NCBI GenBank assembly: GCA_034433995.1
Contig: DAOTZU010000087.1
Span: 1-27,995 of the forward strand
Length of the DNA: 27,995 nt
Origin: DAOTZU01 sp034433995
GTDB lineage: Bacteria > Chloroflexota > Anaerolineae > UBA1429
Reading direction: 5' to 3'
Below are positions 1-9,293 of the stretch, piece by piece. A program made the position numbers and the translations under genes. The notes under the pieces are model-generated. The model was not told the DNA's origin and did no database searches. It saw only the letters and a program-made list of their open reading frames with translations. Position 1 is the first letter of the stretch. Each line of letters opens with the position of its first letter.

Positions 1-2
1 CT

Positions 3-1235
<1,233 letters not shown>

Positions 1236-1244
1236 AGGGACCCC

Positions 1245-1265
1245 GCGCCGCCAGGGCAGCGGCGC
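1245..1265 (+). other. Stem-loop in the cimA-leuA gap
   Basis: A perfect 7-bp GC-only stem (1245-1251 with 1259-1265) and a 7-base loop lie ten bases after the cimA stop. No U-run follows, so it does not look like a strong intrinsic terminator. It could slow 3' decay of the cimA message or be chance in GC-rich DNA. The rest of the 102-base gap shows no clear promoter and no T-box. Confidence 0.35.
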
Positions 1266-1337
1266 AGATGGGTCGGGAGGTCCGCCCAAGGGATGTTGGC
1301 CCAAGCAATGCCCCAAAATCTCCAGGAGGGAAACACC

Positions 1338-2912
1338 ATGGATTTGGATCATGTGATCATTTTCGATACCACACTGCGCGATGGGGAACAATCTCCCGGC
1401 GCCACCTTGAACGAGGACGAAAAGTTAGAGATCGCCAAACAACTGGCCCGCTTGGGCGTGGATGTGATCGAGGCCGGGTTCCCCGCCTCCTCGCCGGGCG
1501 ATCTGGCGGCGGTGCGGCGCATCGCCCGCGAAGTTAGGGGGCCCACCATCTGTGGCCTGGCCCGGTGCGTCAAAAGCGATATTGACGCGGCCTGGGAGGC
1601 CGTGCGCGAGGCCGAGCGGAAGCGCATTCATGTCTTTATTGCCACCTCCGATATCCACATGCAGCACAAGCTGCGCATGACCCGCGAACAGGTCATCGAG
1701 CGCACGCGGGAGATGGTGGCCTATGCCAAGTCCCTCTGTGAGGACATCGAGTTCTCGCCGGAGGACGCGGGCCGCTCCGATCCCGAATTCCTCTACCAGG
1801 TGCTGGGGGTGGCCATCGCCGCCGGCGCCACCACCGTGAACATCCCCGATACCGTGGGCTACACCACCCCCTTTGAGTTCGGCGCCCTCATCCGGGGCAT
1901 CCGCCAGAACACGCCGGGCATCGAGAAGGCCATCATCTCCACCCATTGCCACAACGACCTGGGCATGGCCGTGGCCAACAGTCTGGCCGGCGTTCTGGAG
2001 GGGGCGCGCCAGGTGGAGTGTACCATCAACGGTCTGGGCGAGCGGGCCGGCAACGCCGCCCTGGAAGAGATCGTCATGGCCCTCTACACCCGGCGGCAAT
2101 ATTTCGGCGTGACCACCAACATCAACACCACCGAGATCTATCCCACCAGCCGTATGGTGTCCAACTACACCGGGCTGGCCGTGCAGGCCAACAAAGCCAT
2201 CGTGGGGGCCAACGCCTTTGCCCACGAGGCGGGCATCCACCAGGACGGCATCTTGAAGAACCGCCTGACCTACGAGATCATGGACGCCAAGACCATCGGC
2301 CTGGCCCAGAGCACGTTGGTCCTGGGCAAACACTCGGGCCGCCATGCCTTTGTCGACAAGTTGGAGCAGATGGGCTATCACCTCGATGGCGAGCAACTGA
2401 ACCGGGCCTTTGCCCGCTTCAAGGAATTGGCCGACCGCAAAAAGGTGATCACCGAGGCCGACCTGGAGGCGTTGGTCTCCGATGAAGTCTTTCAGCCGCA
2501 GGAGGTGTACCGCCTGGAGCAGGTGCAGGTATCGTGCGGTGATCATGCCATCCCAACGGCCACGGTGCGCCTGCGCGCCCCCAACGGCGAGACCATCACC
2601 GACGCCGCCCACGGCACCGGCCCGGTGGACGCCGTCTACAAGGCCATCAATCGCATCGTCGGCGTGCCCAACAAGCTCACCGAGTTCTCCATCAAGGCGG
2701 TGACGGAGGGCATCGACGCCGTGGGCGAGGTGACCATCCGCATCGAGGCCGAGCCGGCGGAGGAGAACGGTTTGCCCATCAACCCGCAGACAGGGCGCAA
2801 GACGCTGCTCTTCAGCGGGCACGGGGCCAGCACCGACATCATCGTCGCCAGCGCCCGGGCCTATATGAGCGCGCTGAACAAGCTGCTCAGCATCCGCAAT
2901 CCTCGGCACTGA
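1338..2912 (+). CDS. leuA: 2-isopropylmalate synthase
   Basis: LeuA condenses 2-oxoisovalerate with acetyl-CoA, the committed step of leucine synthesis. The 524-residue product matches the long bacterial LeuA type. It shows FDTTLRDGEQSPG near the N-terminus (catalytic Arg and metal Asp), the HxH metal ligands in STHCHNDLGMAVANS, NGLGERAGNAALEE, and GKHSGRHAF in the linker. The C-terminal third is the regulatory domain that normally binds leucine. I chose the ATG at 1338 because CCAGGAGGG ends seven bases before it and the protein then begins directly with the first barrel strand. An in-frame ATG at 1293 would add 15 residues that look unlike the family and has no good ribosome site. It is a paralogue of the preceding cimA. 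Confidence 0.96.
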   Translation: MDLDHVIIFDTTLRDGEQSPGATLNEDEKLEIAKQLARLGVDVIEAGFPASSPGDLAAVRRIAREVRGPTICGLARCVKSDIDAAWEAVREAERKRIHVFIATSDIHMQHKLRMTREQVIERTREMVAYAKSLCEDIEFSPEDAGRSDPEFLYQVLGVAIAAGATTVNIPDTVGYTTPFEFGALIRGIRQNTPGIEKAIISTHCHNDLGMAVANSLAGVLEGARQVECTINGLGERAGNAALEEIVMALYTRRQYFGVTTNINTTEIYPTSRMVSNYTGLAVQANKAIVGANAFAHEAGIHQDGILKNRLTYEIMDAKTIGLAQSTLVLGKHSGRHAFVDKLEQMGYHLDGEQLNRAFARFKELADRKKVITEADLEALVSDEVFQPQEVYRLEQVQVSCGDHAIPTATVRLRAPNGETITDAAHGTGPVDAVYKAINRIVGVPNKLTEFSIKAVTEGIDAVGEVTIRIEAEPAEENGLPINPQTGRKTLLFSGHGASTDIIVASARAYMSALNKLLSIRNPRH

Positions 2913-2942
2913 AGGCACCTGCGTGACCATCCAGCCGGGCAT

Positions 2943-2985
2943 AACCGCCGAGGCGCAAAAGACAGACCCTTTGCGCCTCGCGGTT
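2943..2985 (+). repeat. Long inverted repeat between leuA and leuC
   Basis: The core is a perfect 11-bp stem (2949-2959 with 2970-2980) around a 10-base loop. Allowing one bulged base (2948) the stem extends by five pairs to 2943/2985. No T-run follows, and leuC starts 43 bases downstream on the same strand. A role in partial attenuation, in RNA processing that sets the leuA:leuC ratio, or as a dispersed palindromic repeat is possible; sequence alone does not decide. Confidence 0.6.
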
Positions 2986-3028
2986 CCGGAAGCTGAGAGC
3001 TGCAAGCTGACCGATAAGGAGTGACACT

Positions 3029-4300
3029 TTGAGCCCGAAAACACCTTTGGCCATGGCTCAGAAGATTCTGGCCGCCCACGCCGGGCGTGAAGAGGTGCAG
3101 CCCGGCGAGTTGATCGACGTCGCCGTGGACCTGGTCCTGGCCAACGACATCACCGCGCCCATCGCCATCCGCGAGTTTGAGCGCCTGGGGGTGGAGCGCG
3201 TCTTTGACCGGGAGCGCATCGCTCTGGTGCCCGATCATTTCACGCCCAACAAGGACATCAAATCCGCCGAACAGTGCCAGCAGATGCGCGCCTTTGCCCG
3301 CAAATACGGCATCGTGCACTATTTCGAGGTGGGGCGCATGGGGATCGAGCACGCCCTCTTGCCGGAGCAAGGCCTGGTGGTGCCGGGGGATGTGGTGGTG
3401 GGGGCGGATTCCCACACCTGCACCTACGGCGCCCTGGGGGCCTTTGCCACGGGCATGGGCTCCACCGACATCGCCGTGGCCATGGCCACCGGGCGGGTTT
3501 GGATGCGCGTCCCCGAGACGATGCGCTTCGTCTATACCGGCACCTTGCGCCCCTGGGTGGGAGGCAAAGACCTGATCCTCTACACCATCGGCCTGATCGG
3601 CGTGGAAGGGGCGCGCTACCGGGTGATGGAGTTCGCCGGCCCCACCATAGACACACTCCCTATGGACGGCCGTTTCACCATGGCCAACATGGCCATCGAG
3701 GCGGGCGCCAAGGCGGGGCTGTTCCAGGTGGACGCCCTGACCAGGGATTACCTGGCCGGGCGCGCCCGCCGGCCCTACACCGTCTATGCCTCCGACCCCG
3801 GCGCCCCCTATATGGATGTGATCGAGATAGACGCCGGCGCCATCGAACCCCAGGTGGCCTTCCCCCATCTGCCCTCCAACGTGAGGCCCATCAGCCGAGT
3901 GGGGCAAATCGCCATTGACCAGGTGGTCATCGGCTCCTGCACCAACGGCCGCTGGACCGACCTGCAGGAGGCGGCGGCCATCCTGCGGGGACGCAAGGTG
4001 CACCCCAATGTGCGCTGCATCATCATCCCCGGCACCCAGGCGCTCTACCTGCGGGCCGTGCGCGAGGGGTTGGCCGAGGCGTTCGTGGAGGCCGGGGCGG
4101 TGCTCAGCACGCCCACCTGCGGCCCCTGTTTGGGCGGCCACATGGGGATCCTGGCGGCGGGTGAACGGTGCGTCTCCACCACCAACCGCAACTTTGTGGG
4201 GCGCATGGGCCACGTAGAGAGCGAGGTCTATCTGGCCGGACCGGCTGTGGCCGCGGCCAGCGCAGTCTTGGGGTATATCGGCGGCCCCGATCAATTGTAG
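3029..4300 (+). CDS. leuC: 3-isopropylmalate dehydratase large subunit (aconitase family, about 420-residue type)
   Basis: With LeuD it isomerises 2-isopropylmalate to 3-isopropylmalate; this short type can also process citramalate in some organisms, which would fit the adjacent cimA. The 423-residue protein has the three [4Fe-4S] cysteines of the family: C304 in GSCTNGR and C364/C367 in TCGPCLGG. Other family motifs are ADSHTCTYGALGAFATGMGSTD and VPETMRF. The start is TTG at 3029, chosen because AAGGAG ends seven bases upstream (3016-3021) and because the extra eight residues fit the family N-terminus; the next in-frame ATG is at 3053. It is separated from leuD by thrC, an unusual order because LeuC and LeuD work as a complex. 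Homoaconitase is the main alternative but no lysine genes are nearby. Confidence 0.93.
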   Translation: MSPKTPLAMAQKILAAHAGREEVQPGELIDVAVDLVLANDITAPIAIREFERLGVERVFDRERIALVPDHFTPNKDIKSAEQCQQMRAFARKYGIVHYFEVGRMGIEHALLPEQGLVVPGDVVVGADSHTCTYGALGAFATGMGSTDIAVAMATGRVWMRVPETMRFVYTGTLRPWVGGKDLILYTIGLIGVEGARYRVMEFAGPTIDTLPMDGRFTMANMAIEAGAKAGLFQVDALTRDYLAGRARRPYTVYASDPGAPYMDVIEIDAGAIEPQVAFPHLPSNVRPISRVGQIAIDQVVIGSCTNGRWTDLQEAAAILRGRKVHPNVRCIIIPGTQALYLRAVREGLAEAFVEAGAVLSTPTCGPCLGGHMGILAAGERCVSTTNRNFVGRMGHVESEVYLAGPAVAAASAVLGYIGGPDQL

Positions 4301-4331
4301 GGCCGCTTCAGCTTGGGAGGGGCGAATCAAG

Positions 4332-5675
4332 ATGCCGGAGAGCCAGGCCTGGTTCCAATGCGTGCGAGGGTGTCCGGGGCGCTATTCCATCTTTGAGATC
4401 ATCTACCACTGCCCGCAATGCGGCGGCCTGTTGGAGGTGGCCCACGACACGCAAAAACTCGCCCAGCGCAGCCCCGCCGAATGGAAACAGCTTTTTGACC
4501 AACGCATCCGCACCAATGAATGGCCCTACGGCAGCGGCGTCTGGGGCAAGAAGGAATGGGTTTGCCCCGATGTGCGCGACGACAACATCGTCTCCATGTT
4601 CGAAGGACACACCAACTTGTTCTGGGCCCAGCGGCTGGGCCAGCAGATCGGTGTGGAGGACCTGTGGGTCAAGCTGTGTGGCAACAGCCACACCGGCTCC
4701 TTCAAAGACCTGGGCATGACGGTGCTGGTGAGCGTGGTCAAGCAGATGATCGCCGACGGCGCGCCCATCCGGGCCATCGCCTGCGCCTCCACCGGCGATA
4801 CCTCGGCGGCCCTGGCCGCCTACTGCGCGGCGGCAGGGATCCCCTCCATCGTCTTTTTGCCCAAGGACAAGGTCTCGGCGGCGCAACTGATTCAGCCCAT
4901 CGCCAACGGCGCCCTGGTCCTCTCCTTGGACACCGATTTCGATGGCTGCATGGCCATCGTCAAAGAGGTGACCAAGGATAACACCATCTACCTGGCCAAC
5001 TCGATGAATTCGCTGCGCATCGAGGGGCAAAAGACGGTGGGCATCGAGATCGTGCAGCAATTCGATTGGGAAGTGCCCGATTGGATCGTCATCCCGGTGG
5101 GCAATTTGGGCAACATCAGCGCCTTGGGCAAGGGCCTCTTGATGATGCAAGAGCTGGGCTTGATTCACAAATTGCCTCGGCTGGCGGCGGCCCAGGCCGA
5201 GCAGGCCAACCCCTTCTACCTGAGCTATCTGACGCACTTTCGCAATTTCGTGCCCATCAAGGCCCGCAAAACCCTGGCCAGCGCCATCCAGATCGGCAAC
5301 CCGGTGAGCTACGAAAAGGCCGTCAAAGTGATGCAACAATTCGACGGCGTGGTGGAACAGGCCAGCGAGGACGAGATCGCCGATGCCGCCGCCCGGGCCG
5401 ATCTCACAGGGATGTACGCTTGCCCCCACACCGGCGTGGCCCTGGCGGTGTTGTTCAAACTGGTGGAGCGTGGCGTGATCAAACCCCAAGATCGGGTGAT
5501 CGTCATCTCCACCGCTCACGGGCTGAAATTCACCCATTTCAAGATCGGTTATCACGAGGACACCCTGGACCAAGTCCGCGCCCTGCGGCGCAACCCGCCC
5601 ATCCAGCTTCCACCGGATGTGGCGGCCGTCCGCGAGGCCATCGCCCGCGGCCTGGAACGCCGAGGCCAAGGCTAA
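4332..5675 (+). CDS. thrC: Threonine synthase
   Basis: This PLP enzyme converts O-phosphohomoserine to threonine. The 447-residue protein begins with a four-cysteine zinc-ribbon-like segment (C10, C14, C27, C30), which many ThrC proteins carry. It continues with the fold-type II core: the PLP lysine is K125 in GNSHTGSFKDLG, followed by the phosphate-binding ACASTGDTSAALAAYCA. The ATG at 4332 is preceded by GGGAGGGG. It sits 31 bases after leuC and 46 before leuD. Its presence here means the cluster encodes both the citramalate route and the last step to threonine, the precursor of the alternative 2-oxobutyrate route. A threonine dehydratase is unlikely given the N-terminal ribbon and length. 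Confidence 0.93.
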   Translation: MPESQAWFQCVRGCPGRYSIFEIIYHCPQCGGLLEVAHDTQKLAQRSPAEWKQLFDQRIRTNEWPYGSGVWGKKEWVCPDVRDDNIVSMFEGHTNLFWAQRLGQQIGVEDLWVKLCGNSHTGSFKDLGMTVLVSVVKQMIADGAPIRAIACASTGDTSAALAAYCAAAGIPSIVFLPKDKVSAAQLIQPIANGALVLSLDTDFDGCMAIVKEVTKDNTIYLANSMNSLRIEGQKTVGIEIVQQFDWEVPDWIVIPVGNLGNISALGKGLLMMQELGLIHKLPRLAAAQAEQANPFYLSYLTHFRNFVPIKARKTLASAIQIGNPVSYEKAVKVMQQFDGVVEQASEDEIADAAARADLTGMYACPHTGVALAVLFKLVERGVIKPQDRVIVISTAHGLKFTHFKIGYHEDTLDQVRALRRNPPIQLPPDVAAVREAIARGLERRGQG

Positions 5676-5721
5676 CCCAAGGCGCCCTGTTCTTCGCGCG
5701 CCCCAACAAGGAGGCAGGTTT

Positions 5722-6249
5722 ATGGCTATCAGTGGCCGAGTCTGGAAATACGGCGATAACGTGGATACCGACGCCATCATCCCCGCACGCTATCTGAACA
5801 TGTCCGCGCCGGAGGATCTGGCCGCCCATTGCATGGAGGATATCGATACCACCTTTGCCAAGAACGTCCGCCCGGGCGACATCATCGTGGCCGGCAAAAA
5901 TTTCGGCTGCGGCTCCTCGCGGGAGCATGCGCCGGTGGCGATCAAGGCCAGCGGCGTGAGCTGCGTCATCGCCGAGAGCTTTGCCCGCATCTTTTTCCGC
6001 AACGCCATCAACATCGGCCTGCCCATTTTGGAATGCCCCGCCGCCGCCCAAGAGACCCAGGCAGGGCAGCGCCTGGAGGTGGACCTGGCCCAAGGGATCA
6101 TCCGCAACTTGGATACGGGCCGCGCCTATCGGGCCACGCCCTACCCGACTTTCATGCTGGAGTTGATCGCCGCGGGCGGCTTGATCCCCTACACCTGGCG
6201 CAAGCTCCACGGCGAGCAGGCCGCTGCAGCGAGGCCCCAAGATGGATAA
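5722..6249 (+). CDS. leuD: 3-isopropylmalate dehydratase small subunit
   Basis: This is the swivel-domain partner of LeuC, needed to complete the isomerase active site. The 175-residue product has the family start GRVWKYGDNVDTDAIIPARYLN-type motif (read in parts: YGDNVDTDAIIPARYL), then KNFGCGSSREHAP, which carries the substrate-recognition loop. The frame is open upstream into thrC, but AAGGAGG at 5709-5715 with the ATG at 5722 fixes the start. The 3' end overlaps pheA by eight bases, suggesting translational coupling to a gene of another pathway. Confidence 0.94.
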   Translation: MAISGRVWKYGDNVDTDAIIPARYLNMSAPEDLAAHCMEDIDTTFAKNVRPGDIIVAGKNFGCGSSREHAPVAIKASGVSCVIAESFARIFFRNAINIGLPILECPAAAQETQAGQRLEVDLAQGIIRNLDTGRAYRATPYPTFMLELIAAGGLIPYTWRKLHGEQAAAARPQDG

Positions 6250-7090
6250 TCCTCTACGCGTGGCCTTTCAAGGGGAACCGGGCGCCTACAGCGAGCAGGC
6301 GGCCCTGGCCCTTTTTGGCGCGGCCAGCGAAACCCTCCCCTGTGAGACGTTCGATGCCGTCTTTGCCGCGGTGCAGGAGGGGCGCTGCGCCTATGGCGTG
6401 GTGCCCATCGAGAACTCGCTGGCCGGCAGCATCCACCGCAATTATGACCTGCTCCTGCGCCACGACCTTTATATCGTGGCCGAGTATAACCTGCGCGTCT
6501 CCCACTGTCTCATCGCCCATCCAGGGGTGGAACTGGGCGAGATACGGCGGGTCTATTCCCACCCTCAAGCGCTGGCCCAGTGTGAGCGTTCCTTGGCCTC
6601 GCTGGGGGCGGTGCAGGTGATCGCCACCCACGATACGGCCGGCAGCGTGCGGCTGATCAAGGAACAGGGCCTGCGCGACGCCGCGGCCATCGCCGGCGAG
6701 CGGGCCGCCGAGCTGTATGGGATGGCCATCCTGCGGCGCGATTTTGAGGATGAAAAGACCAACTATACCCGCTTCCTGGCCCTCAGCCGCGAGGCCGTCA
6801 ACCCCGAAGGGGATTGCAAGACCTCCTTGGCCTTCACGGGGCGGAACGAGCCCGGTCTTTTGTTCCGCTGTCTCAGCGCCTTTGCCCTGCGGAATATTGA
6901 CCTGACCAAGATCGAGTCGCGCCCCTTGCGCGGCGTGCCCTGGGAGTATATCTTTTACCTCGATTTCGTCGGCAGCTTGGCCGAGGAACGCTGTCGCCGG
7001 GCGGTGGACCAATTGCGCGAGATGGCCACTTTTGTGCGCGTCTTTGGTTCCTACCCCCGCGCCAAGGCGGCCTGGGCCTCGTCGGTATAG
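6242..7090 (+). CDS. pheA: Prephenate dehydratase
   Basis: It converts prephenate to phenylpyruvate, the precursor of phenylalanine. The 282-residue monofunctional form has no chorismate mutase domain. Catalytic-domain motifs are FQGEPGAYSEQAA, VVPIENSLAGSI, THDTAGSV and NYTRFLAL, the last carrying the essential Thr of the T-R-F triad. The C-terminal ACT domain (about residues 195-275) has the phenylalanine-binding signature IESRPLRG, so feedback inhibition by phenylalanine is expected. It overlaps leuD by eight bases and has no other aromatic pathway gene beside it. Transamination of its product might involve an aminotransferase elsewhere; the ilvE in this operon is mainly branched-chain specific. 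Confidence 0.96.
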   Translation: MDNPLRVAFQGEPGAYSEQAALALFGAASETLPCETFDAVFAAVQEGRCAYGVVPIENSLAGSIHRNYDLLLRHDLYIVAEYNLRVSHCLIAHPGVELGEIRRVYSHPQALAQCERSLASLGAVQVIATHDTAGSVRLIKEQGLRDAAAIAGERAAELYGMAILRRDFEDEKTNYTRFLALSREAVNPEGDCKTSLAFTGRNEPGLLFRCLSAFALRNIDLTKIESRPLRGVPWEYIFYLDFVGSLAEERCRRAVDQLREMATFVRVFGSYPRAKAAWASSV

Positions 7091-7117
7091 CGTGATACTA
7101 TCTGGAGGATGAGCAAG

Positions 7118-8179
7118 ATGGGCAAAACGTATCACATCGGCGTCATCGGCGGCGATGGCACCGGGCCAGAGGTGGTGCGCGAGGGGATCAAGGTGGCGGA
7201 GGCCGTGGCCCAGAAATATGGCTTCACCATCGCCTGGGTGCCCTACGATCTGGGTGGCGCGCGCTTTTTGCGCACGGGCGAGATCTTGCCTGATGGCGTG
7301 CTGGCCGAGCTCAAGCAGTTGGACGCCATCTACCTGGGCGCCATCGGCCACCCGGAGGTCAAGCCCGGCATCTTGGAGCGGGGCCTCTTGTTGCGGCTGC
7401 GCTTTGAGCTGGACCAGTACATCAACCTGCGCCCGGTGAAACTGTATCCCAATGTGGATTCGCCCCTGAAGGACAAAAAGCCAGAAGACATTGATTTCGT
7501 CGTCGTGCGCGAGAACACCGAAGGCCTCTATGCCGGCGCGGGCGGCGTCTTGCGCAAGGGGACGCCCCACGAAGTGGCCACCCAAGAATCCATCAACACC
7601 CGCATGGGCGTGGAGCGTTGCCTGCGCTACGCCTTTGAATTCACCAAGAAGCGCAACAAGGCCAACAAGCTGACCCTCTGCGGCAAGACCAACGTGCTCA
7701 CCTATGCCTTTGATCTGTGGGAACGGGCCTTTTACGAGATCGCCAAAGAATATCCCATGATCAAGACCGATTATGCCCACGTGGATGCCACCACCATGTG
7801 GATGGTCAAGAACCCCGAATGGTTCGATGTCATCGTCACCGATAACATGTTCGGCGATATCATCACCGACCTGGGGGCGATGATCCAAGGGGGCATGGGG
7901 ATCGCGGCGGGCGGCAATATCAATCCCCAGGGCGTGTCCATGTTTGAGCCCATCGGTGGTTCAGCGCCCAAATACACCGGCCAGAACGTGATCAACCCCC
8001 TGGCGGCCATCTGCGCCGCCGGCATGATGTTGGAGCACATCGGCGAGGAGGCCGCCGGCAAGGCCGTGGAGCAAGCAGTGATCAAGGCGCTGCAGAGCGG
8101 CAAAATCAAGAGCATGGCGGCCGGCAAGATGGGCATGGGCACCACAGAGGTGGGCGATCTGGTCGCCAGCAACGTCTAG
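7118..8179 (+). CDS. leuB: 3-isopropylmalate dehydrogenase
   Basis: This is an NAD-dependent beta-decarboxylating dehydrogenase of the isocitrate/isopropylmalate family. It has VIGGDGTGPEVVREG at the N-terminus, the substrate arginines in LRLRFELDQYINLRPVKLYP, VVRENTEGLYAG, the catalytic Lys in GKTNVL, the metal Asp pair in VTDNMFGDIITDLGA and the NAD loop MFEPIGGSAPKYTGQN. The context (leuA, leuC, leuD, ilvE) supports the leucine role over isocitrate or tartrate dehydrogenase; it may also act on the citramalate-derived methylmalate. Start choice: GGAGG (7104-7108) directly abuts an ATG at 7109 but lies nine bases before the ATG at 7118, so the 353-residue form is preferred. Confidence 0.88.
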   Translation: MGKTYHIGVIGGDGTGPEVVREGIKVAEAVAQKYGFTIAWVPYDLGGARFLRTGEILPDGVLAELKQLDAIYLGAIGHPEVKPGILERGLLLRLRFELDQYINLRPVKLYPNVDSPLKDKKPEDIDFVVVRENTEGLYAGAGGVLRKGTPHEVATQESINTRMGVERCLRYAFEFTKKRNKANKLTLCGKTNVLTYAFDLWERAFYEIAKEYPMIKTDYAHVDATTMWMVKNPEWFDVIVTDNMFGDIITDLGAMIQGGMGIAAGGNINPQGVSMFEPIGGSAPKYTGQNVINPLAAICAAGMMLEHIGEEAAGKAVEQAVIKALQSGKIKSMAAGKMGMGTTEVGDLVASNV

Positions 8180-8186
8180 GAACCTG

Positions 8187-8206
8187 CACCGGCGAACGCG
8201 CCGGTG
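8187..8206 (+). other. Stem-loop between leuB and ilvE
   Basis: A perfect 8-bp stem (8187-8194 with 8199-8206) closes a 4-base loop just after the leuB stop codon and 23 bases before ilvE. No U-run follows. It may protect the upstream message from 3' exonucleases or cause partial attenuation; the ilvE ribosome site AGGGAGG remains outside the stem. Confidence 0.5.
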
Positions 8207-8229
8207 TAACTCATCAGGGAGGCGCGAGG

Positions 8230-9159
8230 ATGCCGATCAACAAATCCGACTATATCTGGTTCGATGGCCAATTCGTTCCCTGGGACGAGGCCAAGGTGCA
8301 TGTCCTCTCCCACGCGCTGCACTATGGCTCCAGCGTCTTTGAGGGGATCCGCTGCTACGAGACGGCAGGCGGCTCGGCCATCTTTTGCCTGCCGCAACAT
8401 GTCAAACGCATGTTCAACTCGGCCAAGATCTATCGCATGACCATCCCCTACACGCCCGACCAGGTGGCCCAGGCGATCGTGGACACGGTGGCCAAAAACC
8501 GCCTGCGCTCGTGCTACATCCGTCCCCTTCTCTTCCGGGGCTATGAGCAGCTGGGCGTGGAACCGCGCACCTGCCCGGTGCAGCTGATCATCGCCTGCTG
8601 GAATTGGGGGGCCTACTTGGGCAAGGAAGCTTTGGAGCAGGGAGTGGATGTGGGCGTCTCCTCCTGGCGACGCATGGCGCCGGACACCTTCCCCGCCAGC
8701 GCCAAGGTGGGCGGTCATTACACCAACTCGCAGCTCATCCGCATGGAGGCCGCCGAGCACGGTTACGCCGAGGGGATCGCGTTGGATGTTTACGGTTATG
8801 TGAGCGAGGGCAGCGGCGAGAACATCTTTATCGTCCAAGATGGCGTGCTCATCACGCCGCCCCTTTCCGCCTCGATTCTGGGGGGCATCACCCGCAATTG
8901 TGTCATCACCCTGGCCCGCGATCTGGGGTACGAAGTCAAGGAGGCCCTCATCGCGCGGGAACAGCTTTACATCGCCGACGAGATCTTTTTCACCGGCACG
9001 GCCGCCGAGATCACCCCGGTGCGCTCGGTGGACCACATCGTCATCGGCCCGGGGCGTCGCGGCCCCATCACCACCAAACTACAAAACGAGTTTTTCAAGA
9101 TCATCCAGGGCCAAAGCCCCGATCGGCACCATTGGCTGACGCCGGTCCAGTTCAACTAA
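8230..9159 (+). CDS. ilvE: Branched-chain amino acid aminotransferase
   Basis: This PLP fold-type IV enzyme interconverts the 2-oxo acids of leucine, isoleucine and valine with glutamate. The 309-residue product has HYGSSVFEGIRCYET near the N-terminus, the PLP lysine K159 in FPASAKVGGHYTNSQL, VSEGSGENIF and the C-terminal IFFTGTAAEITPVRSVD. AGGGAGG stands seven bases before the ATG. It is the last gene of the operon, followed by a terminator-like hairpin. D-amino acid transaminase or aminodeoxychorismate lyase are unlikely given these motifs and length. Confidence 0.95.
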   Translation: MPINKSDYIWFDGQFVPWDEAKVHVLSHALHYGSSVFEGIRCYETAGGSAIFCLPQHVKRMFNSAKIYRMTIPYTPDQVAQAIVDTVAKNRLRSCYIRPLLFRGYEQLGVEPRTCPVQLIIACWNWGAYLGKEALEQGVDVGVSSWRRMAPDTFPASAKVGGHYTNSQLIRMEAAEHGYAEGIALDVYGYVSEGSGENIFIVQDGVLITPPLSASILGGITRNCVITLARDLGYEVKEALIAREQLYIADEIFFTGTAAEITPVRSVDHIVIGPGRRGPITTKLQNEFFKIIQGQSPDRHHWLTPVQFN

Positions 9160-9178
9160 AACCGGCCGCAGCGCCCGA

Positions 9179-9213
9179 GACGCCGACACCCTCCAGCGTG
9201 TCGGCGTCCGTTT
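9179..9213 (+). terminator. Probable intrinsic terminator after ilvE
   Basis: An 11-bp perfect stem (9179-9189 with 9198-9208) with an 8-base loop starts 20 bases after the ilvE stop and is followed by a short, weak T-run (CCGTTTG). It separates the amino-acid operon from the nad genes, whose candidate promoter follows at 9234. The weak T-tract leaves termination efficiency uncertain. Confidence 0.6.
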
Positions 9214-9233
9214 GTACCAGAGCACGCCCATCT

Positions 9234-9262
9234 TTGCCGCAAGGGCTGGTCGGGTGTAAAAT
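9234..9262 (+). promoter_or_regulatory. Candidate sigma-70 promoter of nadCAB
   Basis: TTGCCG (9234-9239) and TAAAAT (9257-9262) are 17 bases apart in a locally AT-rich stretch, 32 bases before the nadC ATG and just after the terminator-like hairpin. The same TAAAAT -10 is seen in the heliorhodopsin promoter candidate. I see no NrtR or NadR operator that I can name. Confidence 0.6.
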
Positions 9263-9293
9263 AATTTTTAGCCTTGTCCTGCGGAGTGCGCTT

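Noticed and set aside
1236..1337. A T-box or leucine attenuator leader before leuA.
   Set aside because: No T-box consensus, no leucine-rich leader peptide and no terminator/antiterminator pair; only a small GC stem. Any such leader would be upstream of cimA, outside the window.
1425..7888. Four minus-strand open frames of about 490-544 codons opposite leuA, leuC, thrC, pheA and leuB.
   Set aside because: They are low-complexity shadows of well-identified genes, with no ribosome sites or family motifs.
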